A stretch of 64,000 bases of DNA from Streptomyces sp. SUK 48 (GCF_009650765.1 NZ_CP045740.1:5742001-5806000); one strand, 5' to 3'. Positions 41,261-50,001 are shown, counted from the first letter of the stretch. Notes: generated from the sequence alone by a model not told the origin. A program made the numbers and translations.

Positions 41261-42106
41261 TCAGGGCGTCCGCCTCGGACCGACGACGACGCCGCCGGCG
41301 TGGCGGGGATGGGCGAACACCTCCACCGGGTGCTCGTACACCTCGGACAGCAGTGCCTCGGTGAACACCTCGGCCGGTGGCCCGTCGGCGGTGACCCGCC
41401 CGCCGCGCAGCACCACCACCCGGTGCGCGTAGGCCGCCGCGAGCGCCAGATCGTGCAGCACCACCACCACCGCGTCACCGGCCCGCGCCCGCTCCCGGCA
41501 CAGCCGCAGCACCGCCTCCTGATGCCGCAGGTCGAGCGCGGCGGTCGGCTCGTCGAGCAGCAGCAGCGGGGCGCGCTGGGCCAGCACCCGGGCCAGCGCG
41601 ACCCGGGCCCGTTCGCCGCCGCTGAGCGCGCCGAACGGCCGCCCGGCGAAGCCGGTCACCTCGGTCGCCGCCATCGCCTGCGCCACGGCGAGATCGTCCT
41701 CGGCGGGCGAGGCCGCGTGCGGCGCCCGGCCCATCCGGACGACCTCCGCCACGGTGAACGGGAAGGCGAGCGCCGCCGACTGCGGCAACACCGCCCGGCG
41801 CAGCGCGAGTTCGGCCGCCGTCCACGCGTCGACGGGCCGGCCGTGCAGGCGTACGACACCTCCGGCGGCCGGGACGTCCCCCGCGAGCGCGCCCAACAGG
41901 GTCGACTTCCCGGCCCCGTTGGGCCCGACGAGCGCGAGCACCTCGCCGGCCCGGGCGCTCACCCCGACCCCGTCGAGCACCGGCCGGGCGCCCAGCCGTA
42001 CCCGAAGGGCCTCGGTCTCCGCGAGCACCTCACCGGGGGCGGCGGGAGCGGGCGGCGCGGGAAGGCGGCGCAGCCGTGTCCGGGCCCGGTCGAACAGGGC
42101 ACTCAT
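41261..42106 (-). CDS. hmuV: heme ABC transporter ATP-binding protein
   Basis: This 281-residue ATPase has Walker A VGPNGAGKST (about residues 69-78), signature LSGGERARVALAR, Walker B LLLLDEPTAALD and a switch His in VVLHDLALAAAY. The TVAEVVRMGRAPH segment after the Q-loop is typical of the heme/siderophore class. ATG 42106 overlaps the permease stop (ATGA). It powers heme import with the adjacent HmuU and HmuT; heme rather than siderophore is inferred from the HtaA genes next door. Confidence 0.92.
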   Translation of the reverse strand: MSALFDRARTRLRRLPAPPAPAAPGEVLAETEALRVRLGARPVLDGVGVSARAGEVLALVGPNGAGKSTLLGALAGDVPAAGGVVRLHGRPVDAWTAAELALRRAVLPQSAALAFPFTVAEVVRMGRAPHAASPAEDDLAVAQAMAATEVTGFAGRPFGALSGGERARVALARVLAQRAPLLLLDEPTAALDLRHQEAVLRLCRERARAGDAVVVVLHDLALAAAYAHRVVVLRGGRVTADGPPAEVFTEALLSEVYEHPVEVFAHPRHAGGVVVGPRRTP

Positions 42107-43185
42107 GCCCAACCCCCTTGCCTGCGCCGGGTCCTGCGCAGCAGCAGGAAGAAGAACGGGCTGCCGATCAGCGCGGTCAGCACGCCGAGGGGCAGCTCGG
42201 CCGGGGCGGCGACGGTGCGCGCGACCAGATCGGCGGCGAGCAGCACCAGCGCGCCGAGCAGGGCGCTGCCCGGCACCAGGAAGCGGTGGCCGGGACCCGC
42301 CAGCATCCGCAGCAGATGCGGGACGACCAGGCCGACGAAGCCGATGATGCCCGCGACGCTGACCGCCGCCGCCGTCAGCAGCGCGATCACCAGGACGAGG
42401 ACGAGGCGCAGCCGCTCCACGTCCACGCCCAGGTGCCGGGCCGGGCGTTCGCCCAGCGCCAGCAGATCGAGGCGGCGCGCGTACAGCGGGGCGAGGCCGA
42501 GGCCGAGCAGCGCGCAGGGCAGCACCGCGAGCACCTTCGGCCAGGTCGCCTGGGACAGCGAGCCGAGCTGCCAGAAGGCGATCTGGTTCACGGCGGCGGT
42601 GTCCGCGAAGAAGAGGAACAGCCCGATCAGCGCGCCCCCGAAGGCGTTCACCGCGATCCCGGTGAGGATCAGCGTCACCACCTCGGTACGGCCGCCCGCG
42701 CGGGACATGGCGTAGACGAGCAGCACCGTGCCGAGGCCGGAGACGAACGCGAGCACCGGCACGGTCCACATCCCGAGGAAGCCGAGGCCGAACGCGATCG
42801 CGGCGACCGCGCCCACCGCCGCTCCCGAGGAGACGCCGATGACGCCCGGTTCGGCGAGCGGATTGCCGAACACGCCCTGCATCAGCGCCCCCGCGCAGCC
42901 CAGCGAGGCGCCGACCAGCAGCGCCAGCGCGATCCTCGGGAACCGCACGTTCCACAGCACCGACTCGGCCACCCGGTCCAGTCCCGCACCGCCGAGGTGC
43001 GCCCGGTGCAGCACCGAGCCGAGGACGTCGGCGACCGGGATCGGGTAGGCGCCGAGGCCCGCGGCGACCGGCACCAGGACCAGCAGGGCGAGGACCAGGG
43101 CGGCGGTCACCAGCCAGGTGCCGGGGCGCCGGGCGGGGGCCGGGGCGGGCGCGGTCCGCTCGGCCGGTTTGTCGAGCACGGTCAC
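42103..43185 (-). CDS. hmuU: heme ABC transporter permease (FecCD family)
   Basis: This 360-residue permease of the BtuC/FecCD/HmuU family has about ten helices, with RFPRIALALLVGASLGCAGA and NPLAEPGVIGVSSGAAVGA early and GFVGLVVPHLLRM late, all family hallmarks. GTG 43185 overlaps the hmuT stop (GTGA) and the 3' end overlaps hmuV, so hmuTUV is one coupled unit. Confidence 0.93.
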   Translation of the reverse strand: MTVLDKPAERTAPAPAPARRPGTWLVTAALVLALLVLVPVAAGLGAYPIPVADVLGSVLHRAHLGGAGLDRVAESVLWNVRFPRIALALLVGASLGCAGALMQGVFGNPLAEPGVIGVSSGAAVGAVAAIAFGLGFLGMWTVPVLAFVSGLGTVLLVYAMSRAGGRTEVVTLILTGIAVNAFGGALIGLFLFFADTAAVNQIAFWQLGSLSQATWPKVLAVLPCALLGLGLAPLYARRLDLLALGERPARHLGVDVERLRLVLVLVIALLTAAAVSVAGIIGFVGLVVPHLLRMLAGPGHRFLVPGSALLGALVLLAADLVARTVAAPAELPLGVLTALIGSPFFFLLLRRTRRRQGGWA

Positions 43186-44186
43186 TTGTCCCCGCCCCCG
43201 TAGAGCTGGCGCACCACGGAGGACAGCACCTGGTCGGTGCGCGGCCCGTAGTTCAGCAGCACCCCGTCCTCGACCGAGACGACCCTGCGGTGCATCCCGG
43301 CCGGCGTCTCGGCGACCCCCGGGATCTTCACCAGTCCGTCGACGCCGCCCACGGACCGAAGTCCCTCGGTCATGACCAGGATCGCGTCCGGCGCGGCCTG
43401 GGCGAGGGCTTCGGCGGTGATGGCGGTGAAGTCCTTGGTGAGCCCGGACGCGGCCCCGGCGTCCACCGCTCCGGCGGCTTCGAGCAGCGAGGTCGCGCCC
43501 GAGCCCTTGCCGCCGATGAGATAGACGGAGGCCGAGCCGCGCAGATAGAGGAACGCGACCCGGGGCCGGTCCCTGTGCGCCGGAATCTCCTTGCGCACGG
43601 CGGCGATCCGCGCCTCCGAGCGCCGGGCCAGCTCCTTGCCCGCGCCCGGGACGCCCAGGGCGCGGGCCACGGTCTCGATGCGCGGGCTCACGTCGGCCAG
43701 GCCCTTGGCCGGGGCGACGACGAGCACCGGGACACCGGCCGCGCGGATCTGGCCGACGGCCTCGGCGGGCCCGGACGTCGTCTCGGCGATGACCAGATCG
43801 GGCTTCAGGGACAGCACGCTCTCCGCGGAGACGTCGTGGTTGCGGGTGACGACCGGGAGCCTCGCCGCCTGCCGGAAGGTGGCGGTGATGTCCCGCGCCA
43901 CGACCCGCCCGCCCAGTCCGAGGGTGAACACGATCTCGCTGAGGCTGCCGGACAGCGGCACGATCCGCCGCGCCTCGCGCACGGTCACCTCGCGCCCGTC
44001 GGCCGAGGCGACGGTGACCGGCAGCCGCGGTACGGGGGTGTCCTTCAGCGGCTCCACCCGGTCGGCCGCGGCGCTTGCCGGGGCCTGCGCGGCGGCCTTC
44101 GGGGAGCCCCCGCATCCGGTGGCGCCTGTGAGGAGTACGGCCAAGGACACCAGTGCCCCCGCCAGTTGTGTGCGGAACCGTCTCAC
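43182..44186 (-). CDS. hmuT: heme ABC transporter substrate-binding lipoprotein
   Basis: This 334-residue cluster A-III binding protein starts at GTG 44186, with a lipobox around TGATGC (Cys about residue 25). The mature part has two lobes joined by a long helix. VPLSGSLSEIVFTLGLGGRV and VVTRNHDVSAESVLSLKPDLV are HmuT/BtuF-type blocks, and a Tyr in FLYLRGSASVYLIGG is a candidate heme ligand. It receives heme from the HtaA surface proteins whose genes start divergently 102 bases away; a strong iron box lies between. Confidence 0.92.
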   Translation of the reverse strand: MRRFRTQLAGALVSLAVLLTGATGCGGSPKAAAQAPASAAADRVEPLKDTPVPRLPVTVASADGREVTVREARRIVPLSGSLSEIVFTLGLGGRVVARDITATFRQAARLPVVTRNHDVSAESVLSLKPDLVIAETTSGPAEAVGQIRAAGVPVLVVAPAKGLADVSPRIETVARALGVPGAGKELARRSEARIAAVRKEIPAHRDRPRVAFLYLRGSASVYLIGGKGSGATSLLEAAGAVDAGAASGLTKDFTAITAEALAQAAPDAILVMTEGLRSVGGVDGLVKIPGVAETPAGMHRRVVSVEDGVLLNYGPRTDQVLSSVVRQLYGGGDK

Positions 44187-44235
44187 GGCCTCGTCCCGTT
44201 CCCTTCGGTCGGCTTCTTGATCCCCCGAGGGGAGT

Positions 44236-44254
44236 TTAGGTTAGCCTTACCTTA
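44236..44254. promoter_or_regulatory. iron box between hmuT and the first HtaA gene
   Basis: TTAGGTTAGCCTTACCTTA is a near-perfect match to the Streptomyces DmdR1 (IdeR/DtxR type) iron-box consensus. It lies 50 bases upstream of hmuT and 34 upstream of the HtaA gene, so one Fe(II)-DmdR site can repress both directions when iron is plentiful. Confidence 0.9.
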
Positions 44255-44288
44255 GTTCGCTACCGGCCGTCGTTTCCGGAGGATTCCC

Positions 44289-45671
44289 ATGCCCGCGCGC
44301 CTTCGTGCCCTGGTCACCGTGGTGTGCACGGCCGTCCTGGGAGCCCTGCTGCTCCCGGCCGGTACCGCGCACGCCGCGAGCCGTACCGTGCAAGGGGGAC
44401 GGCTCGACTGGGGGGTGAAATCCTCCTTCCAGAGCTACGTCACCGGGCCCATCGCCAACGGCGGTTACTCCCTGACCGGGGGCGCCGGAACCGTGGGCAG
44501 CAGCCAGTTCCGCTTCCCCTCGGCGACCGGCTCGTACGACGGCGACACCGGGAGACTCGGCGCCTCCTTCGCCGGCGGGGTCCGCTTCGTCGGCCACCGG
44601 GCGAGCGGCGGCTACCAGCTCGACCTCACCCTCAGCCGTCCCACCGTCCGGATCTCCGGTACCACCGGCACCCTGTATCTGGACGTCACCGGCAAGGCGA
44701 AGGGCACCGGGGCGGTCACGGCGTCCACACAGGTGCCCTTCGCCTCCCTCTCGCTGCGCGGCATCGACATGCGGGGCGCGGGCGGTCAGGTCGTCCTGAG
44801 CGGGGTGCCCGCCACGCTCACCGCGCAGGGCGCCACGTCCTTCGCCGGGTACTACACGGCCGGGACCGCGCTGGACCCGGTGAGCCTCGCGGTCGACGTC
44901 GAGCCCGCCGGTTCGCCCTCGCCGGGCCCGTCCAGGAGCGCCGGGCACCGGAAGCCCGCCGCGCCAGGCGCCCTCGTGGACGGCGCCGTCGACTGGGGCG
45001 TGCGCCGCACCTTCCGCGAGTACGTCAGCGGCGACATCGCCCAGGGCGCGTGGAAGCTCAGCGACGGCGCCCGCGACGGCGGTGCCCTCTTCCGGTTCAC
45101 GGGGGGCCGGGGAACGTACGCCAAGGGCGGGTTGACCGCCCGCTTCCGGGGCGCGATCCGCTTCACCGGCGAGCACGGACTCGACCTGCGGTTCGGCGCG
45201 GTCCAGGTCGCCGTCCACGACGGCGAGGGCACCCTCTACGCCGATGTCACCACCGCGGACGCCACCCGCAAGAAGGTCCCGCTGGTGACCTTCACCGCCA
45301 AGGACCTCACCCCCGTCAAGGGCCTCGCCGAACTGACGGAGGCCCCGACCAAGCTCACCGCCGAGGGCGCCAGGGCGTTCGGCGGGATGTACCAGCCGGG
45401 CACCGCGATGGACCCCGTGTCCCTCGCCGTCGCCCTCACCGACGACGCCGAGCTGCCCGCCCTGCCCGACCCGGGCCACATCACCGCCACCCCGTCCTCG
45501 CCCGCGCCCGCCGCCGCGGCCCCGGCCCGTACGAAGGCCGCCACCGCCGACGACGGCACCCCCGTCCTGCCCCTCGCCCTCGGCGCCGCGGCCGGCGCGC
45601 TGCTGCTCGCCGCGGCCGGTGTCCACGCCCTGCGCAGGCACCGCGCCCGCCGCGCCGCCGACGGCAACTGA
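44289..45671 (+). CDS. HtaA-domain heme-binding protein, two HtaA domains, membrane-anchored
   Basis: This 460-residue surface protein has a signal peptide (1-29, ending GTAHAAS). HtaA domain 1 (about 35-188) starts LDWGVKSSFQSYVTG and domain 2 (about 230-375) starts VDWGVRRTFREYVSG. A Pro/Ala-rich spacer and a C-terminal membrane helix follow (LPLALGAAAGALLLAAAGV, then RRHRARR). Each HtaA domain binds heme through a conserved Tyr near the domain start and passes it to HmuT in Corynebacterium. ATG 44289 follows GGAGG. The iron box 34 bases upstream indicates iron repression. Confidence 0.93.
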   Translation: MPARLRALVTVVCTAVLGALLLPAGTAHAASRTVQGGRLDWGVKSSFQSYVTGPIANGGYSLTGGAGTVGSSQFRFPSATGSYDGDTGRLGASFAGGVRFVGHRASGGYQLDLTLSRPTVRISGTTGTLYLDVTGKAKGTGAVTASTQVPFASLSLRGIDMRGAGGQVVLSGVPATLTAQGATSFAGYYTAGTALDPVSLAVDVEPAGSPSPGPSRSAGHRKPAAPGALVDGAVDWGVRRTFREYVSGDIAQGAWKLSDGARDGGALFRFTGGRGTYAKGGLTARFRGAIRFTGEHGLDLRFGAVQVAVHDGEGTLYADVTTADATRKKVPLVTFTAKDLTPVKGLAELTEAPTKLTAEGARAFGGMYQPGTAMDPVSLAVALTDDAELPALPDPGHITATPSSPAPAAAAPARTKAATADDGTPVLPLALGAAAGALLLAAAGVHALRRHRARRAADGN

Positions 45672-45710
45672 CCCCCGCCCACCCCCTTTCCAAGGAGACG
45701 GAAACCACCC

Positions 45711-47225
45711 ATGCCCGCCATCGCTCCCAGACGACTCGCCCTCGCCGCCGCCGTCGCCGTCACCCTCGGCTGCGGCACCCTCACCGCGACCGCCGCCTCG
45801 GCCGCCGACGTCCCCCTCACCGGCTACCAGCTGACCTGGGGCATCAAGCAGTCGTACCGCTCCTACGTCACCGGCTTCGCCCAGGGCACCTTCACCGCCA
45901 CCGGCGGCGCCTCCCAGGCCGCGGGCAACGGCGCCTTCACCTTCACCGACGGCAAGGGGACCTACGACAGCGCCAAGCACACCGTGCACCTGGCCTTCCA
46001 GGGCACCCTCACCATCAAGTCCACGCTGCACGGGTTCACCCGGGAGATCTCCGACGTCCAGTACGACAGCGCCACCGGCGCCCTCACCGCCGACCTGGTC
46101 TCCGACGGCGGCGCCAAGCAGCAGGACGTGCCGCTCGCCAAGGTCGCCGCGCCGACCGGCCCGGACATGAGCGGCCTCGCGACCACGCTCACCACCGAGG
46201 CGGGCGCCTTCCTCGGCAGCTCCTCCTACGCGGGCGCGGCCGGCGACCCGCTGACCGTGGCCGCCCCGAAGCAGACCCCAAAGCCGGAACCGACGAAGAC
46301 CACGAGTCCGTCCCCCGAGCCCACGAAGACCACGAGCCCGTCCCCGCAGCCGACGAGGACCACGACCCCGAAGCCCACCGGGTCCCCCTCCAAGAGCCCG
46401 GCCCCGAAGCCCTCCACGGCTCCCGCCAAGGGCGCCATAGCCGACGGCATCCTCGGCTGGGGCGTCAAGGAGACCTTCCGCACCTACGTCGTCAGCGGCC
46501 CGGCCCAGGGGAGGATCACCACCTCGGGCGGCGCCAAGCAGGCGTCCGGCAACGGGGTGTTCACCTTCCCCGGCGCCACCGGCAGCTACGACACCAAGGC
46601 CGGCACCCTCTCCGCCGCCTTCAAGGGCGCGGTCAACTTCAGGGGCCATGAGAGCAACGGCACGTACGGCCTCGACCTCACCCTCAGCGATCTGCACGCC
46701 AGGCTGAACCACGGCACCGGCACACTGACCGCCGATGTCACCAGCCTCGGCAAGAGGTCCGAGGACGTGGTGCTGGCCGACCTGAAGGCCAAGTCCACCG
46801 GCCTCACCGCGAAGAACGACGTCATCACCGTCAACGGCGTCACCGCCACGCTCACCGACGCCGGCGCCAAGGCGTTCAGCGGCTACTACACCAAGGGCAC
46901 CGCCCTCGACCCGGTCGCCCTGTCCGTGGCCCTGACCGATGCCGCCACCCTCCCGTCCGGCACCGGCGGCACGGGCACGACCGGGGGCACCGGCGGCACG
47001 GGCACGGCGGGCGGCTCCGGTACGGCGGGCGGCTCCGGTGCGGGCGGTGCGGCGGCCATGGGCTCCACCGTCGGCGGCGGTGGGGTGGCCGGCGGCAGCC
47101 TGGCCTCCACCGGCTCCGACGCCCCGGTCGGCGCCCTGGGCGCGGCGGCCGGGGTCGCCGTCGCGGCGGGCGCGGGCGTGCTGGTCGCGGTCCGCAGGCG
47201 CCGCCCGGCGGGCGCCGAGGCGTGA
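45711..47225 (+). CDS. HtaA-domain heme-binding protein with LAxTG-type sorting signal
   Basis: This 504-residue protein, 39 bases after the first HtaA gene, has a signal peptide (about 1-32), HtaA domain 1 (LTWGIKQSYRSYVTG, about 40-185), a Pro/Thr/Lys repeat linker (TTSPSPEPTKTTSPSPQPT), HtaA domain 2 (LGWGVKETFRTYVVSG, about 248-400) and a Gly/Thr-rich stalk. The C-terminus has LASTG (464-468), a hydrophobic stretch and RRRRP. This matches the LAxTG signal for class E sortase, so the protein is probably linked to peptidoglycan, unlike its membrane-anchored neighbour. It likely captures heme at the surface. Confidence 0.93.
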   Translation: MPAIAPRRLALAAAVAVTLGCGTLTATAASAADVPLTGYQLTWGIKQSYRSYVTGFAQGTFTATGGASQAAGNGAFTFTDGKGTYDSAKHTVHLAFQGTLTIKSTLHGFTREISDVQYDSATGALTADLVSDGGAKQQDVPLAKVAAPTGPDMSGLATTLTTEAGAFLGSSSYAGAAGDPLTVAAPKQTPKPEPTKTTSPSPEPTKTTSPSPQPTRTTTPKPTGSPSKSPAPKPSTAPAKGAIADGILGWGVKETFRTYVVSGPAQGRITTSGGAKQASGNGVFTFPGATGSYDTKAGTLSAAFKGAVNFRGHESNGTYGLDLTLSDLHARLNHGTGTLTADVTSLGKRSEDVVLADLKAKSTGLTAKNDVITVNGVTATLTDAGAKAFSGYYTKGTALDPVALSVALTDAATLPSGTGGTGTTGGTGGTGTAGGSGTAGGSGAGGAAAMGSTVGGGGVAGGSLASTGSDAPVGALGAAAGVAVAAGAGVLVAVRRRRPAGAEA

Positions 47226-47272
47226 CACCGAGGCCATAGGGAGGCATGAGCCCACGGGCCCATCAGACCGGC

Positions 47273-47302
47273 GGCCCGGTCCTGGACGCTCAGGACCGGG
47301 CC
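47273..47302. terminator. intrinsic-type terminator after the HtaA genes
   Basis: GGCCCGGTCCT (47273-47283) pairs perfectly with AGGACCGGGCC (47292-47302) around an eight-base loop, 48 bases after the second HtaA stop. It lacks a T-run, as is usual for Streptomyces. Confidence 0.7.
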
Positions 47303-47444
47303 GTCCCGTACCCTCGGGTGTTTCGCGGCGGGGGAGCGGGCCGGGCACGCGCTGCCGCCGAGACCCCCGGCACCCCACCCGGTCCCTCCCCGGCGGCGCC
47401 CCCGCCTGGGACGCGCTCGCGGCGCACGGTGTTTCAATTCCCCG

Positions 47445-48089
47445 GTGACCGACTACGACGTACTGCGCGTCTTCTGCGCACCGCACGGCGGCTACGGCAA
47501 CGAGCTCGGCGTCGTCCGCGACGGCTCCACGCTGCCCGGGCGCGCCGACCGGCAGGCGCTCGCCGCGAAACTCGGCTTCAGCGAGACCGTGTTCGTGGAC
47601 GACCCCGAGCGCGGCGTCATCGACATCTACACGCCCTCCACGCGGCTGCGGTTCGCCGGACACCCGTGCGTCGGCGCCGCCTGGCTGCTGGACGTGCCCG
47701 AACTCGTCGTCCCGGCGGGCACGGTGGGCGCCCGGCAGGACGGCGAGTTCTGCTGGATCGAGGCCCGCCCGGAGTGGGCCGCGCCGCGCACCCTGCGCCG
47801 GTACGCCACCCCTGCCGAGGTCGACGCGCTCCCCGTGCCCCCGCCGGGCGAGTGGCGGTACGCCTGGGCCTGGGAGGACGAGGCCGCGGGCCGGGTCCGG
47901 GCCCGGGGCTTCCCCGGCCGCGGCGACGGCGTCGAGGAGGACGAGGCCACCGGCGCCGCCGCGCTCCAGCTCACCGGCCATCTCGACCGCGCCCTCAACA
48001 TCACCCAGGGCAGGGGCTCCCAGCTGCTCACCGCGCCGCAGCCGGCGGGCTGGGTGGAACTGGGCGGCCGGGTCCTCCTGGAGCGCTGA
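47445..48089 (+). CDS. PhzF-family protein
   Basis: This 214-residue isomerase-fold protein is related to PhzF and diaminopimelate epimerase. It carries the two conserved stretches FCAPHGGYGNELGVV (about 9-23) and RFAGHPCVGAAWLL (about 66-79), then ATGAAALQLTGHL in the second half. It is shorter than typical PhzF (about 280) but looks complete, since both half-folds are present. Physiological substrate is unknown. The start is GTG 47445. Confidence 0.85.
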   Translation: MTDYDVLRVFCAPHGGYGNELGVVRDGSTLPGRADRQALAAKLGFSETVFVDDPERGVIDIYTPSTRLRFAGHPCVGAAWLLDVPELVVPAGTVGARQDGEFCWIEARPEWAAPRTLRRYATPAEVDALPVPPPGEWRYAWAWEDEAAGRVRARGFPGRGDGVEEDEATGAAALQLTGHLDRALNITQGRGSQLLTAPQPAGWVELGGRVLLER

Positions 48090-48174
48090 CGCCGGCCCGG
48101 TTCCCGGACGAGGGTGCGCGTTCCGGCGCAGGGCGGTGGCGCCACCCCGTACGCCGGTTCGAGAGGATGTCCGC

Positions 48175-49209
48175 ATGGCAGAAATCAATCTTGTATCCCA
48201 GGCGGAACAGCGTCTCGCGGCAGGCGATCCGGCCGCGGCCCTCTCCCTCTACCTCCAGGTGTGGAACCGTCCGGACGACGAGGTCGCGGACCGGATCGAC
48301 GACCTCGTCCTCGCATGGGGGGACACCGGCACCGCGCTGGAGATCATGGAGACCGCGGCCACCGGCGGCAACGCCGGGGCCTACGAGGCCATGTCCGCCC
48401 TGCTCGTCGAACTCGACCGGCCCGAGGAGGCGTTGATGGCCCTCCGGAAGGCGGCGGACCGCGGCCGTGACGTCACCCTGCGGATCGCCTCGGTCCTCGC
48501 CGACGAACTCGGCGACCGGGAACGCGCCGAGACGTACTACCGGCAGGCGCTGACCGACGACGACCCCCAGGCGCTCAACGACTACGGCGCCTTCCTCAGC
48601 GAGGACGACGACCGCCTCGACGAGGCCGCCGACCTGCTGCGCCGGGCGATCCGCCAGGGCGACGACATGGCGGCCGGCAACCTCGGCCGGCTCCTGGTCG
48701 ACGAGGAGAGGTACGAGGAGGCCCTGCCCTGGCTGCGGCAGGCGCTGGCGAACGGATACCGCTCGGTGCTGCCCGTCCTCGGCGAGGCCGAGCACGCCCT
48801 CGGCGACACCGAGGCGGCCGGCGTCCACCTGCGGGAGGCCGTCGCCGAGCGGATTCCCGAGTCCCACTTCCCCTACGCGCTGTACCTGGCCGACACCGGC
48901 TCCCCCCGGGAGGCCATCGCCCACTACGAGGCCGCCGCCGAGGAGGACGGGGAGATCAACGCCTATCTGAACCTCGCCCTCCTGCACGAGGAGCTGGAGC
49001 AGTGGGAGGCGGCCGACCGCCGCTACCGGGACGCGATGGAGCACCGGGACGAGGTCGCCTTCGTCTCCTACGCCCAGTACCTCGCGGACCGGGGCCGGTC
49101 CGGCGAGATCGCCGCGCTGCTCGCCCCGGCGGCCGAACTGGGCCTGGACGCCGAGGACATCGCGGAGCTGCGGGAACTCGCCGCCGGGAGCGGACCGGGC
49201 GGCCGCTGA
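48175..49209 (+). CDS. tetratricopeptide (TPR/Sel1-like) repeat protein
   Basis: This 344-residue protein is built almost wholly of helical repeats of about 34-36 residues. Repeats are visible at AAALSLYLQVW, EEALMALRKAADRG, ERAETYYRQAL, DEAADLLRRAIRQG, EEALPWLRQALANG, REAIAHYEAAAEEDG and EAADRRYRDAMEHR. There is no signal peptide, so it is probably a cytoplasmic scaffold. ATG 48175 follows GAGAGGA; an upstream ATG at 48136 lacks a site. Confidence 0.85.
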   Translation: MAEINLVSQAEQRLAAGDPAAALSLYLQVWNRPDDEVADRIDDLVLAWGDTGTALEIMETAATGGNAGAYEAMSALLVELDRPEEALMALRKAADRGRDVTLRIASVLADELGDRERAETYYRQALTDDDPQALNDYGAFLSEDDDRLDEAADLLRRAIRQGDDMAAGNLGRLLVDEERYEEALPWLRQALANGYRSVLPVLGEAEHALGDTEAAGVHLREAVAERIPESHFPYALYLADTGSPREAIAHYEAAAEEDGEINAYLNLALLHEELEQWEAADRRYRDAMEHRDEVAFVSYAQYLADRGRSGEIAALLAPAAELGLDAEDIAELRELAAGSGPGGR

Positions 49210-49228
49210 CCGGGGGCCGGCCGGGCGC

Positions 49229-49876
49229 TCACGCCGAGAGCGGGAACTCCTCGCCCAGGGCCCGGAAGACGTCCGTGTTCAGGGCGAACGCCCGCTTGCA
49301 CTCGGCCGTGACGCGCTGCTTCTCCAGGTCGTCCGCCCTTATCCCGTCCAGCAGTTCCCGGTACTCGCGCTTGAACGCGGCCGGGTTGGAGATCTCCTCG
49401 AAGACGTAGAAGCGCACCCCGGCGCCCTTCCTGGCGAAGCCCCAGGTCTTCTCCGCCCGGTCGCGGATGATCTGGCCGCCCGACAGGTCGCCGAGGTAGC
49501 GGGTGTAGTGGTGGGCGACATAGCCGCCGGGCCACTCCTCGGCGCACTCGCGCACCCGGTCGGCGTACGCCCGGGTCGCGGGCAGGGCGTTCAGTCCCGC
49601 CCGCCAGTCCGGGCCCCGCAGATGCGCCAGGTCCTGTTCGAGGGCGGCCAGTCGGAGCAGTTCCGGCCGGACGAACGGACCGGCCACCGGGTCCCCGGCC
49701 AGCCGCTCGGCCGCGCTCTCCAGTGCCTCGTAGACGAACCACAGCTGTTCGGTGTAGCGGGCGTAGGCGTCCACGCCGAGCCGGCCGCCGAGCAGATCGC
49801 TCATGAACGTCGAGGTTTCCGCCTCCGTGTGCTGCTCGTGGGACGCGGTGCGGATGAGGCACGAGAAGGAGTCCAT
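49229..49876 (-). CDS. heme oxygenase (biliverdin-producing)
   Basis: This 215-residue heme oxygenase opens heme to biliverdin, CO and Fe(II). Proximal His16 sits in ASHEQHTEAETSTFMSDLLG and the distal-helix motif is RYLGDLSGGQIIRD. Closest in pattern to HmuO of Corynebacterium. ATG 49876 follows GAGGA; ATG 49885 would overlap that site. An excellent iron box lies 14 bases upstream, so it is expected to be iron-repressed together with heme uptake. It completes the pathway from surface heme capture to iron release. Confidence 0.95.
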   Translation of the reverse strand: MDSFSCLIRTASHEQHTEAETSTFMSDLLGGRLGVDAYARYTEQLWFVYEALESAAERLAGDPVAGPFVRPELLRLAALEQDLAHLRGPDWRAGLNALPATRAYADRVRECAEEWPGGYVAHHYTRYLGDLSGGQIIRDRAEKTWGFARKGAGVRFYVFEEISNPAAFKREYRELLDGIRADDLEKQRVTAECKRAFALNTDVFRALGEEFPLSA

Positions 49877-49889
49877 GACCCACATCCTC

Positions 49890-49908
49890 TAAGGTAAGGC
49901 TTACCTAA
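49890..49908. promoter_or_regulatory. iron box upstream of heme oxygenase
   Basis: TAAGGTAAGGCTTACCTAA is an almost perfect 19-base palindrome matching the DmdR1/IdeR iron box. It lies just before the heme oxygenase start, overlapping the likely promoter. Confidence 0.9.
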
Positions 49909-49917
49909 GTCAAGAGC

Positions 49918-49963
49918 TTTACCGACCCCGTGTCGGCAACGTTCCCGACAGTGTGTCGGTAAA
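49918..49963. promoter_or_regulatory. long imperfect dyad between heme oxygenase and map
   Basis: TTTACCGACCCCGTGTCGG and CCGACAGTGTGTCGGTAAA face each other around a CAACGTTC centre, pairing at about 16 of 19 positions. Each arm also contains its own small palindrome around GTGTCGG. It may be a regulator site for heme oxygenase or a second terminator for map; no T-run is present. Confidence 0.5.
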
Positions 49964-49977
49964 ACTGTACAAGAGAA

Positions 49978-50001
49978 AACCCGCCCTCGCAGGGGCGGGT
50001 T
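49978..50001. terminator. intrinsic terminator after map
   Basis: AACCCGCCC (49978-49986) pairs with GGGCGGGTT (49993-50001) around a six-base loop, 31 bases past the map stop codon. An A-rich stretch on the plus strand (AAGAGAAAAC) gives a U-rich tail for the leftward transcript. Confidence 0.8.

Noticed and set aside
38858..42715. Plus-strand open frame across efeB, efeO and hmuV
   Set aside because: It crosses three well-defined minus-strand genes and shows only low-complexity protein.
44247..48188. Very long open frame (over 1300 codons) antisense to the HtaA and PhzF genes
   Set aside because: Pure shadow of GC-rich coding: Gly/Ala/Arg/Val-rich with no domains, and it runs opposite to well-supported genes.
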